The notes beneath the pieces were generated by a model that was given only the letters and a program-made list of their open reading frames with translations, was not told where the DNA came from and did not search any database. From Gemmatimonadaceae bacterium (GTDB taxonomy: Bacteria; Gemmatimonadota; Gemmatimonadetes; Gemmatimonadales; Gemmatimonadaceae): a stretch of DNA of 36,655 bases. Numbering within the stretch: position 1 is the stretch's first letter; every line of letters begins with the position of its first letter. Positions 1 to 7,176 of this stretch are shown in pieces. The stretch covers positions 1 to 36,655 of the forward strand of contig JACMLX010000186.1 in the NCBI GenBank assembly GCA_014379355.1. The letters are read 5' to 3'. The position numbers and the translations under genes are program-made.

Positions 1-99
1 CTCCAGCAGCGTGCCATCGAGATCGACGAAGTACGCCCACTCCGGTTGCGGCGATGGGACGCCTGCTCTCCCGCGCGTGTCATGTGCGTTTGCCGTCAT
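1..99 (-). CDS. otsB: HAD-family phosphatase, probably trehalose-6-phosphate phosphatase (partial, N-terminus only)
   Basis: Only the first 33 codons lie in the window; the gene runs off the left edge. Read on the minus strand from the ATG at 97-99, the frame ends in the HAD motif I, FVDLDGTLLE, preceded by PEWAYF. The first Asp of the DxDGT motif is the phosphoryl-accepting nucleophile of HAD phosphatases. The aromatic-rich lead-in directly followed by motif I close to the N-terminus is how OtsB proteins (trehalose-6-phosphate to trehalose, cytoplasmic) usually begin. A purine-rich stretch (GAGGCGCGGG) precedes the ATG. HAD membership is clear from the motif; OtsB is an inference, and another small HAD phosphatase remains possible. 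Confidence 0.6.
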   Translation of the reverse strand, partial: MTANAHDTRGRAGVPSPQPEWAYFVDLDGTLLE

Positions 100-469
100 G
101 CCCGCGCCTCGCCGAGTTCAGCGCATTCCACGAGCGTACTGAGGAAGCGAAGGGAGAGTCGCATGCAGTTCGTGAGGTGTTTCAAGAGAGACTTTTCGAC
201 AGGGTGGCGCAGTGCCGTGCTCGATCGACGGGCTCACGACTCGGCGCCACGCTCCCGCCTGGCATTGCGGGATGGCGCAGGCTGATGAACGATCACGCGT
301 CGCTCCTGCACGCGCCCGTCGTTACGAGGCAGGCGAGCAGATCACCGTTCGAGAATACCGTTTGTGTACCCGACAGCGAACGCAGCGGGTGGTCTTCGAC
401 CGGATTTTCCGAAGGGGTGGCCGCGGTTGTGACACATAAAGGGCGCGCGACTACCTACGACTACGCTGT
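100..469. other. Intergenic region, no gene supported
   Basis: About 370 bases between the start of the HAD gene and the end of the TolC-type gene, both on the minus strand. The plus-strand open frames here show no recognisable domain and read like high-GC noise. The promoter for the HAD gene should lie in the left part. I saw no convincing terminator hairpin with a T-run. Confidence 0.4.
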
Positions 470-1987
470 TCAGCGCTCGGCGCTGTCCGTGATGTCCCGC
501 TTCGCGGCGAAATCATACAGCGTCACACGGCGCAAATAGTAGAACGCCGTCCAGTACGTCCGCAACGCCAGCACATTCGCGAGCACGGCCGCGTCCTTTT
601 CGTTTTGTGCGTTGTACAGATCGGTGTTGCTGATCTTGCCGATGCTATAGCGATTGCGCGCCACCTCGAACTGCTTGGCCGCAACCGTATCGGCCTTCGC
701 CGCAATGACCAGATTGCGCTGTGCCTGCTGCAGCGCGAGGGCGGAAAAGCGCGCGTCCTCCACCAGTGCCTCGCGCCGTGCACGATTGTTGGCCGACGTA
801 CGCCGGTCGATCGCCGATGCCTCCTGTACATCCGCACTCCCCGCGCCCCACTGCAACACCGGCAGGTTCACGAACACGTTCAGCGTCTGCCTGGCGAGCG
901 GACTCTGATACGACTCGCTGAAGGCGCGTGCCGTCTGATTGAAGCCGACGCTGGCATTGATCGAGGCATTGAACCGGTTGTTCAGACGCGCCTGGCTGAT
1001 GCCGCGCTTGGCCTGCACATCGTCGAACACAGCCTGCTGGACGACGCTCGAGTTTCGAAGCGCCTGCAGCACCGCGACGTCGGGATCGGCGGCGATGTCG
1101 GGAATCGAGTCGGGCGTGACGATGCTGAAGGACTGCCCCGCCGGCAATGCGATGATGCGGCGCAGCGTGGCTTCGGCGCGGTCGCGGGCGAGCGCCGCAT
1201 CGGCCATGGCAGCTCGCGACCTGAGCAGTGCGAGCTCACTCTTGAGCAGGTCGTTCTCGCCGATCTTGCCCACCTCGAAGCGCCCCGTGTTGAGCGTGAA
1301 CAGCGTGTCATTGACGGCCACGTTCTTCGCCGCGTTGGCGAGCGTGATCTGCTGCGCGTACAGGTCGAAGAAGGCGCCCGCAGTGGTCCCCGCGATGTCC
1401 TCACGCACCTCCAGGTAGCCGCGCTGCGCGACGGTCGCACTGAGCGACTGCACGCGCTTGTCCCACACGACGTTGCGCGGCTTGAACAGATCCTGCTGCA
1501 GCGAGATCACGAGTGGCGATGCCTGGTACAGCCGCGTGCCCGGAATCCCCGTGGTGGGATACTGGTCGACGCGACTCAGGGCCGATCCGACCGAGACGAG
1601 CCCGCCGGTGAGGGGCAGGCGCTGGCTGAACCCCATCTGCAGTGACGACTGGTTCTGCGATTGCCCGACGTACTGCGTCGACCCGTCCGGAAGGGTGATT
1701 GGATTGATGCCGCGGTTGTAGTTCGCGGCGTTGCCAGACACGAACAGCTGCGGTAGCAGGCGCGCGTTGAACGCGCGGTCGCGCTGTTGCGCTGCGTCCC
1801 GCACACTGCGCGCGACTTCGGATGACGACCCGCTGGCCAGCGCGAGCGCGATGGCTTCCTGCAGCGTGAGCGAACGGCTGCGCGGTGCCTGGCTGCGCAC
1901 AACGTGTGGCGCGAGCGCGGCAGCCGCGACACAGAGCGCCGCACGTGAGAGGTGACGAAGCACGGGAGTCCTCTGCGGGCGTCTCAT
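470..1987 (-). CDS. TolC-family outer membrane efflux channel
   Basis: 505 residues, the usual length for an outer membrane efflux protein. A signal peptide covers roughly residues 1-32 (Arg-rich start, Ala-rich core, ending near VVRSQA). The mature protein opens with SLTLQEAIALALASG, the conserved start of the first TolC repeat, and contains two halves of long amphipathic helices (about 40-280 and 290-490), including GRFEVGKIGENDLLKSELAL and its second-repeat counterpart NRYSIGKISNTDLYNAQ. TolC proteins form trimeric channels through the outer membrane and periplasm for export driven by an inner-membrane pump. The ATG overlaps the stop of the permease gene by four bases (ATGA), so the two are translationally coupled. 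The substrate cannot be read from the sequence. Confidence 0.93.
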   Translation of the reverse strand: MRRPQRTPVLRHLSRAALCVAAAALAPHVVRSQAPRSRSLTLQEAIALALASGSSSEVARSVRDAAQQRDRAFNARLLPQLFVSGNAANYNRGINPITLPDGSTQYVGQSQNQSSLQMGFSQRLPLTGGLVSVGSALSRVDQYPTTGIPGTRLYQASPLVISLQQDLFKPRNVVWDKRVQSLSATVAQRGYLEVREDIAGTTAGAFFDLYAQQITLANAAKNVAVNDTLFTLNTGRFEVGKIGENDLLKSELALLRSRAAMADAALARDRAEATLRRIIALPAGQSFSIVTPDSIPDIAADPDVAVLQALRNSSVVQQAVFDDVQAKRGISQARLNNRFNASINASVGFNQTARAFSESYQSPLARQTLNVFVNLPVLQWGAGSADVQEASAIDRRTSANNRARREALVEDARFSALALQQAQRNLVIAAKADTVAAKQFEVARNRYSIGKISNTDLYNAQNEKDAAVLANVLALRTYWTAFYYLRRVTLYDFAAKRDITDSAER

Positions 1988-3414
1988 TCGTAGCGGAGGC
2001 AGACGATCACATCCTGCTTCGCAGCATTGCGTGCCGGCACGATTCCGAAGACCAGACCCACCGCGACCGACACGCCGAACGCGAGGGCCACCGAGAGGAA
2101 CGACACGATGGTGTTGATGCCGGCAGCGCGCTCGATGCCGAGGCTTAGCGCAACGCCGACGACGATGCCGGCCACGCCACCCGCAAGGCTGATCATCACC
2201 GCCTCGCTCAGGAACTGCGCCAGGATGTCACGCTGCGTCGCCCCCATCGCACGCCGCACGCCGATCTCCTTGATGCGCTCGAGGATCGACGCGAGCATGA
2301 TGTTCATGATCCCGATGCCACCGACGATGAGCGAGATCGAGGCGATCGCGCCAAGCACGACGTTGAAGATCGTCTTGGTGCGCTGCTCCTGCTTGAGCAG
2401 CAGTTCGGGCACCGAGATTTCGAAGTCGGTGACGTCATTGTGCCGGCGCTGCAGCATGCGTCGCGTCACCTCCGCCACCGACGACACGTTTTGCGACGAC
2501 GTCACCTGCACGACGATCTTGTCGAGCTGGTGGTAGTTGCGCTTCTCGGCGCGCTGCTCGTCCGTTTCCGACGAATCCTGCGCGCTGTTGCCCTCGCGCG
2601 CGGCGACTTCCATCTCGTGCTGCGTGACCTCGCCGCGATTGCGATAGCGCAGCAACATCGATGGCAGCGGTACGAAGACATCCATGTTGGCGTCACGGAT
2701 ACCGAGGCGCTTCGCGGTTTCAGTGGAAACCTTGCGATCCTCGAGCACGCCGACGACCGTCAGCCATTGCGTGCCGACCTTCACCGCATGTCCGATCGGA
2801 TTCTCCGTCGTGAAGAATCGCGCCTTGACCCCCGGGCCGATGATCGCAACGGGCCGCGCATGTTCGTAGTGCGAACCGGAGAAGCGCGCGCCTTCCGCGA
2901 GATGCAGGTTCATGACGCCGAAGTACGAGGAATCGACGCCAACGAGTTTGCCTGAGCGGTTGTGCCCTTCACGCGTGATGACGCTGTTGACGACGATCTC
3001 GCTGCTCGCGGCGGCGACATCGGGAATCGTGCGCGCGATCGCCAGCGCGTCGAGGTACGTCAGGCCCGGCGTGAAGCGCCTCGACTCCTTCCTGCCGCTT
3101 TTGTCATCGACCTTGCCCTCCGTCTGGTCGACGATGGGCGTGACGACGATGTTGTTCGCGCCGAGCAGTTTCATCTGCTGAAGGATTTCCTGCTCGGCGC
3201 CATTGCCGATTGCGAGCATCGCGATCACGGACGCGACGCCGAAGAGAATGCCGAGCGACGTCAGTCCCGCGCGCAGCTTGTTGTGGCGGACCGCGTCGAT
3301 CGCCGTGCGTGCGCTGAAGAGGATGTGCGCCGTCACAGCCTGCAGCCGCGACGTGGTGGGCGAATGCTCGCCCGGCACGTCCGTGACGCGCGCGCCTGTG
3401 GCGATGCCGGGCAT
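1984..3414 (-). CDS. MacB-type ABC transporter permease (FtsX domain, no ATPase domain)
   Basis: 476 residues. A transmembrane helix near residues 47-70 follows HNKLRAGLTSLGILFGVASV, the characteristic MacB/FtsX start. A periplasmic MacB_PCD-like domain covers about 75-335, then three C-terminal helices (about 350-375, 400-430, 435-462) contain GGIGIMNIMLASILERIKEI and EIGVRRAMGAT, the FtsX-domain signature. The chain ends VCLRYE, where this family usually reads ...ALRYE. Unlike classical MacB there is no N-terminal ATP-binding domain, and no separate ATPase gene lies in this operon, so an ATPase encoded elsewhere must power it. It sits between the adaptor (3-base gap) and the TolC gene (4-base overlap). 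Role: inner-membrane part of a tripartite efflux or lipid/peptide export system. Confidence 0.9.
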   Translation of the reverse strand: MPGIATGARVTDVPGEHSPTTSRLQAVTAHILFSARTAIDAVRHNKLRAGLTSLGILFGVASVIAMLAIGNGAEQEILQQMKLLGANNIVVTPIVDQTEGKVDDKSGRKESRRFTPGLTYLDALAIARTIPDVAAASSEIVVNSVITREGHNRSGKLVGVDSSYFGVMNLHLAEGARFSGSHYEHARPVAIIGPGVKARFFTTENPIGHAVKVGTQWLTVVGVLEDRKVSTETAKRLGIRDANMDVFVPLPSMLLRYRNRGEVTQHEMEVAAREGNSAQDSSETDEQRAEKRNYHQLDKIVVQVTSSQNVSSVAEVTRRMLQRRHNDVTDFEISVPELLLKQEQRTKTIFNVVLGAIASISLIVGGIGIMNIMLASILERIKEIGVRRAMGATQRDILAQFLSEAVMISLAGGVAGIVVGVALSLGIERAAGINTIVSFLSVALAFGVSVAVGLVFGIVPARNAAKQDVIVCLRYE

Positions 3415-3417
3415 CGT

Positions 3418-4815
3418 TCAGCTTCTGGCTGCGCGAACGCGCGTCTTCGCCGGCGCTACGGGTGTGGATGCACCCGGGGCCTTCTGCGCCGGTGCAGGCG
3501 TCGGCACGGTGACACTTCTCGATGTGTCGGCACCGGGTGAAACGGCGGGCTTGCCACCTGAAATCGACACCATGGTGATCCCCGACGTGTCGCCGGGCAC
3601 GGACAACATCACGACGTCGTCCTTCGCAAGGCCGCGCCGCACGATGATCTCGACGTCGTTGGCCTGGCCGGTCTCGATCTGCTGCTTCACCACGCGTCGC
3701 CCGTCCTTCTTGTACACATACGACAAGCCCCCCGTATTCACGAGCGCTTCGAGTGGAATGGACAGCGCGTTGGGAATCGCGGCGGTGAGGATGCTGTTCG
3801 CGGTGGTCATGCCGGGTCGAAGCGTCGTGTCCGCCTTCGTGATCGCGATCTTCACCTCGAACACCTTCGAGTCCTGATTCGGCTTCTGTTCGCCGACATT
3901 GGCGACGTGCGTGACGGTGCCCGACAATCGCTTGGTCGCATCGGCATCGAGCGAGACGTCCACCGCCTGCCCGACGGCGAGCTTCCGCACGTCGACTTCG
4001 TTCACGTACGTGTCCGACTCCATCTGCGCGAGGTCGGGGAGTGTCGCGACCGTCGGATCCCACGGGCTCCAGGTGGATCCGACGCCCTTCTTGCGGCCGT
4101 TCCATTCGCGCACATAGATGACCATGCCTGCTGACGGCGCCTTGATCGTGAAACTCGCCTGCACTTCCTGGATGTTCTTGAGCTGATTCTGCTGTCGTGC
4201 GAGGTCCGCACCGACCGACGCCATCTTTGCTTCGGCCTGTTTCGTCTTGGTAGCGAGATTGCGCTTCGATTGGGCCAACGCGCGGGTCGCCTTCTCGAAG
4301 TCGATCTCGGCCTGCCGCTTCACGGTCGGCGCTTCGTATCGCGCCTGTTCCAGCGCGATTTTTTTCTCCTCGAGCGTGTATTCCGCCGTGCGCGAGTCTT
4401 CACGCGCCTGGGCCAACTCGAGGGCCGAGTCGAGTTGCGCGCGTGTGAATTCGGCCTGCGCCTTCTGCAGGTTGAGCGCCACGTCGTTGAGTTTGGAGGC
4501 GATTGGTCCGAGATCGAGTTCGGCGACGACGTCGCCTGCCTTCACGACGGAGCCTTCGGGAACCATCGTCGAAATCTTGGTCTGATAGACCTGAACCGAC
4601 TGCGCCGCGGCCGGCCCCTGCATTTCGACGAACTTGCGGGCCCGCAGCTCCCCGGTCGTCGTGACCTGCACCTTGAAGACGCCGAACTTGACCTGGGCGG
4701 TGAGCGAGGACTCGACGGCGGAGGCAGTGGCGGGCCACGCGTACCACATCACGGCGCCGCCGACCATCACGACCGCAACGATGACAGGCATCAACCGCTT
4801 GCGGATCAGCTGCAT
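3418..4815 (-). CDS. HlyD/MacA-type periplasmic adaptor (membrane fusion) protein
   Basis: 465 residues. One N-terminal membrane anchor lies at about 8-30. A biotinyl-lipoyl-like half follows (TTTGELRARKFVEMQGP, then VPEGSVVKAGDVVAELD). A long alpha-helical hairpin rich in Ala, Gln, Lys and Glu covers about 105-225. The second lipoyl half and beta-barrel follow (IKAPSAGMVIYVREW; LRPGMTTANSIL), and the tail after about 420 is Pro/Ala-rich. This is the standard HlyD_D23/MacA layout; such proteins bridge an inner-membrane transporter to TolC. It is the first gene of the three-gene minus-strand operon, with a GAGG element about 12 bases before the ATG. Two inverted repeats upstream (4884-4907 and 5135-5163) are candidate control sites. 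Confidence 0.9.
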   Translation of the reverse strand: MQLIRKRLMPVIVAVVMVGGAVMWYAWPATASAVESSLTAQVKFGVFKVQVTTTGELRARKFVEMQGPAAAQSVQVYQTKISTMVPEGSVVKAGDVVAELDLGPIASKLNDVALNLQKAQAEFTRAQLDSALELAQAREDSRTAEYTLEEKKIALEQARYEAPTVKRQAEIDFEKATRALAQSKRNLATKTKQAEAKMASVGADLARQQNQLKNIQEVQASFTIKAPSAGMVIYVREWNGRKKGVGSTWSPWDPTVATLPDLAQMESDTYVNEVDVRKLAVGQAVDVSLDADATKRLSGTVTHVANVGEQKPNQDSKVFEVKIAITKADTTLRPGMTTANSILTAAIPNALSIPLEALVNTGGLSYVYKKDGRRVVKQQIETGQANDVEIIVRRGLAKDDVVMLSVPGDTSGITMVSISGGKPAVSPGADTSRSVTVPTPAPAQKAPGASTPVAPAKTRVRAARS

Positions 4816-4880
4816 GAACCACGGCCCTCAGGCGAAATGGGAGCTGGCGGGCTTGTGCGATGTGACAAACGGTTCGTGCG

Positions 4881-5003
4881 TCAGGAGGTCATGTGCACGT
4901 GACCTCCAGTGTGTGGCAAGTGCGCTCCGCCGCAATCGTGGCGCCCGCAGTGGCACGTCAGAATCAGCAGCGCAAATGCGTCCGGTGATAGTACGCAATT
5001 CAT
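4881..5003 (-). CDS. Possible Cys/His-rich 40-residue peptide upstream of the efflux operon
   Basis: An open frame starting at the ATG at 5001-5003 and stopping 65 bases before the adaptor gene, on the same strand. Its second half carries a dense set of potential metal ligands: CHCGRHDCGGAHLP followed by HTGGHVHMTS. The last codons coincide with the 4884-4907 palindrome. No clear ribosome binding site is visible and no family is recognised. It could be a leader peptide or small metal-binding protein, or simply chance in a promoter region. Confidence 0.2.
   Translation of the reverse strand: MNCVLSPDAFALLILTCHCGRHDCGGAHLPHTGGHVHMTS
4884..4907. promoter_or_regulatory. Near-perfect 24-bp palindrome upstream of the efflux operon
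   Basis: Arms GGAGGTCA (4884-4891) and TGACCTCC (4900-4907) are exact inverted repeats. The 8-base centre is itself palindromic at GTGCAC, so only one base pair of the 24 is mismatched. It lies about 70-90 bases before the adaptor start codon. This size and symmetry suit a dimeric repressor or a MerR-type activator; the cognate regulator is not identified. Confidence 0.5.
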
Positions 5004-5134
5004 TACGATATGGTGAAATTCATCCGGCATGCAGTTCGTGCAGCTTCCCGGGTTTGCGTCGCGCATGCCGACCTTTCGTCCTCGAGGCGGCGACGGCGCG
5101 TCCGAAAAGGCGAACCAGCAGAGTTGCCGATTAT

Positions 5135-5163
5135 CAATACGCTCGGTATTGTATATCGATACC
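5135..5163. promoter_or_regulatory. Compound inverted repeats between the efflux operon and the XRE regulator
   Basis: CAATAC (5135-5140) and GTATTG (5146-5151) are exact inverted repeats with a 5-base spacer. An overlapping pair, GGTAT (5145-5149) and ATACC (5159-5163), flanks a palindromic TATCGATA-like core. This AT-rich island sits in GC-rich surroundings, about 170 bases before the XRE start and 320 before the divergent efflux operon. It is a candidate operator/promoter for either. Confidence 0.4.
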
Positions 5164-5249
5164 ATTCGAATCGGACCCATGACCTCGCCCTGATGCGCCG
5201 CAGTTCACGCCTCACGACCCTCCGGACGGCGCTCCCCTATCTGAACGCC

Positions 5250-5327
5250 ATGTATGGCGCCGCGATCGTCGCCCGCCTCGGTGGCAGCGGGGCGCAGCTG
5301 CGCGCTGACCTCGAAGGCACCGGCTGA
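5250..5327 (+). pseudogene. Probable C-terminal remnant of a DUF2975 membrane protein
   Basis: The frame ending at TGA 5325-5327, two bases before the XRE start, closes with GAQLRADLEGTG. DUF2975 membrane proteins typically end in a similar G-A-x-L-R-x-D-x-E-G-T-V tail and are encoded immediately upstream of a small YozG-like XRE regulator. Here the upstream membrane helices expected of DUF2975 (about 150 residues) are absent, so I read this as a truncated remnant that keeps the coupling to the regulator. The alternative is that it is only the leader containing the regulator's ribosome binding site (GAAGG). Confidence 0.35.
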
Positions 5328-5329
5328 GC

Positions 5330-5554
5330 ATGGCGATCATCGTCAGGCTGGATGAGATGATCTGGGCGAGGCGCATGACGCTGACGGATCTCTCGGAACG
5401 CGTGGGCGTCACGCTCGCGAACCTCTCCATTCTCAAGACCGGCAAGGCGCGAGCGATGCGATTCTCGACACTCGATGCGATCTGTCGAGCGCTCGAATGC
5501 CAGCCGGGCGACCTGCTCACGCATGATCCGGATGTCACCGCGCCTGAGAATTGA
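5330..5554 (+). CDS. Small XRE/Cro-type (YozG-like) transcriptional regulator
   Basis: 74 residues, essentially one helix-turn-helix: helices around MTLTDLSERVGVTLANLSILKTG, then the family tail ARAMRFSTLDAICRALECQPGDLL. The pattern 'L..A+CRAL.CQPGDLL' is typical of the Cro/C1-type HTH_26 family. A GAAGG element lies about 12 bases before the ATG, inside the tail of the putative DUF2975 remnant. Such proteins are usually paired with a DUF2975 membrane protein, and the pair is often autoregulated. The 5135-5163 inverted repeats are a possible target. The gene it controls is unknown. Confidence 0.85.
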   Translation: MAIIVRLDEMIWARRMTLTDLSERVGVTLANLSILKTGKARAMRFSTLDAICRALECQPGDLLTHDPDVTAPEN

Positions 5555-5614
5555 AGACATGCCACGGCCCACATTCTTCGCGCCCGATCACGCGCGCTAC
5601 GATGCCCCGCCGCA

Positions 5615-6154
5615 TCAGCGACGGGCAAAGGTCGCGCGCGCCGTTGCGAACCACGTCAGGCCGCCGTCTTCCGACCGCAATCCTGTCGCCGCGAATCGGC
5701 CGTCAACGGGGCGCGTCAGCACCCATCGCTCGTGAATCCACCGTCCGCGAACCATCGCCGAGTCGCGCACGACGAGGGAGTCGCGGCCACGGCTCCAATC
5801 GCCCGACGAGAGCCCCATCACTCCATGCTGCGAGTGCACGAACGTGCGTTGAATGGCGTTGGCGCTGTCCCCGCTGGCACCCCAGAGCGCGAGATAGGAA
5901 TACGGGCTGCCGTACCGGCGTCCGGCAAATCTTTCGACGATGAGGCATGCATCGAGATCAGGAGCGAAGCTGGCCCGGCCGCTCGTTGAATCCCACGACG
6001 TCGGTCCTGCCCGGAACGCGATCGCCACGTCGAACTCGCCTGCAAAAACCCCAAGGGCGGCCGGTGTGGTTGCGTTGCAGGGTGGACCCTGCGCGAATGC
6101 CGTTGTCCCGGCAACAAAGAGGACGACGAGCGTCGAACGACTGAGATGAGGCAT
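5615..6154 (-). CDS. Secreted DUF1579-like protein
   Basis: 179 residues with a clear signal peptide (about 1-21, ending AFAQ). The mature part has the lipocalin-like layout of DUF1579: a short helical start (LGVFAGEFDVAIAF), alternating beta strands with Trp and Arg, ACLIVERFAGRRYG, a central SYLALWGASG block and an end close to TGLRSEDGGLTWFATARATF. The same pattern (CxLxE..., SxDGG.TW) recurs at the C-terminus of the protein at 9564-10508, so the two are distant paralogues. Function is unknown; the family is presumed periplasmic or secreted. AGGAGG five bases before the ATG fixes the start. It is divergent from the response regulator at 6436 and shares a 281-base promoter region with it. 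Confidence 0.65.
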   Translation of the reverse strand: MPHLSRSTLVVLFVAGTTAFAQGPPCNATTPAALGVFAGEFDVAIAFRAGPTSWDSTSGRASFAPDLDACLIVERFAGRRYGSPYSYLALWGASGDSANAIQRTFVHSQHGVMGLSSGDWSRGRDSLVVRDSAMVRGRWIHERWVLTRPVDGRFAATGLRSEDGGLTWFATARATFARR

Positions 6155-6435
6155 GCATTCCTCCTACGGGTGTGCTGACAATGACGAGTAAGCCCACATC
6201 GCTCGTCGCACAAGACAAATCACGGCCGCACCAGCACCACGTCTTTTGGGGGGACCTCATCGCGGTGGCGCTGCTGACGACGAATGGTGGCAGCCGGTGT
6301 CGGTGCGCCACACCGTCGCAGTCCCCGAACGTCAGAGTCCTGTGAAACGAACCGTGCTCGGCGTCAGTATTCCTCCACATTGATCGAGCGGGCAATTGGC
6401 CTGCCGCACACCGACCTCCCTCAGGAAGGCCGCGC

Positions 6436-7176
6436 ATGACCCGCGTTCTGATCGTCGAGGATAACGCTTCCATCGCGCAGGGCGTTCGCACCGCGCTCGT
6501 GTCCGAGGGCTTCGAGGTCCGGATCGCCGGAGACGGCGTTGAGGGGCTGGACCGCGTCTGTATGTGGCAGCCCGACGTCGTCATCCTCGACTTGATGCTA
6601 CCGCGGCTCGATGGCCTGCAGGTGTTGCGCACCATGCGCAGCGATGGATTCGACACGCCGGTGCTCATCCTGTCCGCACGCGGTGATGATGTCGACAAGC
6701 TGCGCGGCTTCCGCACCGGCGGTGACGACTATGTCACCAAGCCGTTCAGCGTCGCCGAGCTGCTGGCGCGTGTGGAAGCCCTCGCGCGGCGGCGCGTCGT
6801 GTCGCGGGCCGAACTGCACCGCGGTGGGCAGGTCGAATCGTTTGCGGGCCTCGAGCTCGCGCTCGGTACGCGAGAAGCACGACACTGCGGTGCGCTTGTG
6901 GAACTCCGGCCGCGGGAATACGACTTGCTGCTGGCGTTGGTACGACGGCAGGGTGAAGCCGTGTCGAGGCGCGACCTGCTGCGCGAGGTATGGGGCTACA
7001 ACGATGACGTCGAGAGTCGCACCATCGACAGTCACATCGTCGAGCTGCGGCGTCGACTGCAGACGTCGTCGCCCGCCAGCGTCCAGATCGTGACCACGCG
7101 GAAGGTAGGCTATCGCCTGGTGGCGGCCGCGCACGCCGACTCTTCACGGGTAGCAGCGGAAGTGAATGACGGCTGA
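6436..7176 (+). CDS. OmpR/PhoB-family response regulator
   Basis: 246 residues. The receiver domain covers 1-120, with the acidic pocket VEDN at 7-10, phosphoacceptor Asp52 (VVILDLMLP) and conserved Lys102 (TKPF). The winged-helix DNA-binding domain is at about 135-235, with LRPREYDLLLALVRR, the recognition region ESRTIDSHIVELRRRL and the wing VTTRKVGYRLVA. AGGAAGG before the ATG supports the start. The stop overlaps the kinase start by 11 bases, so the pair is coupled. OmpR-type regulators bind tandem direct repeats; a candidate 11-bp repeat pair lies at 9440-9461 upstream of a nearby gene. Confidence 0.95.
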   Translation: MTRVLIVEDNASIAQGVRTALVSEGFEVRIAGDGVEGLDRVCMWQPDVVILDLMLPRLDGLQVLRTMRSDGFDTPVLILSARGDDVDKLRGFRTGGDDYVTKPFSVAELLARVEALARRRVVSRAELHRGGQVESFAGLELALGTREARHCGALVELRPREYDLLLALVRRQGEAVSRRDLLREVWGYNDDVESRTIDSHIVELRRRLQTSSPASVQIVTTRKVGYRLVAAAHADSSRVAAEVNDG

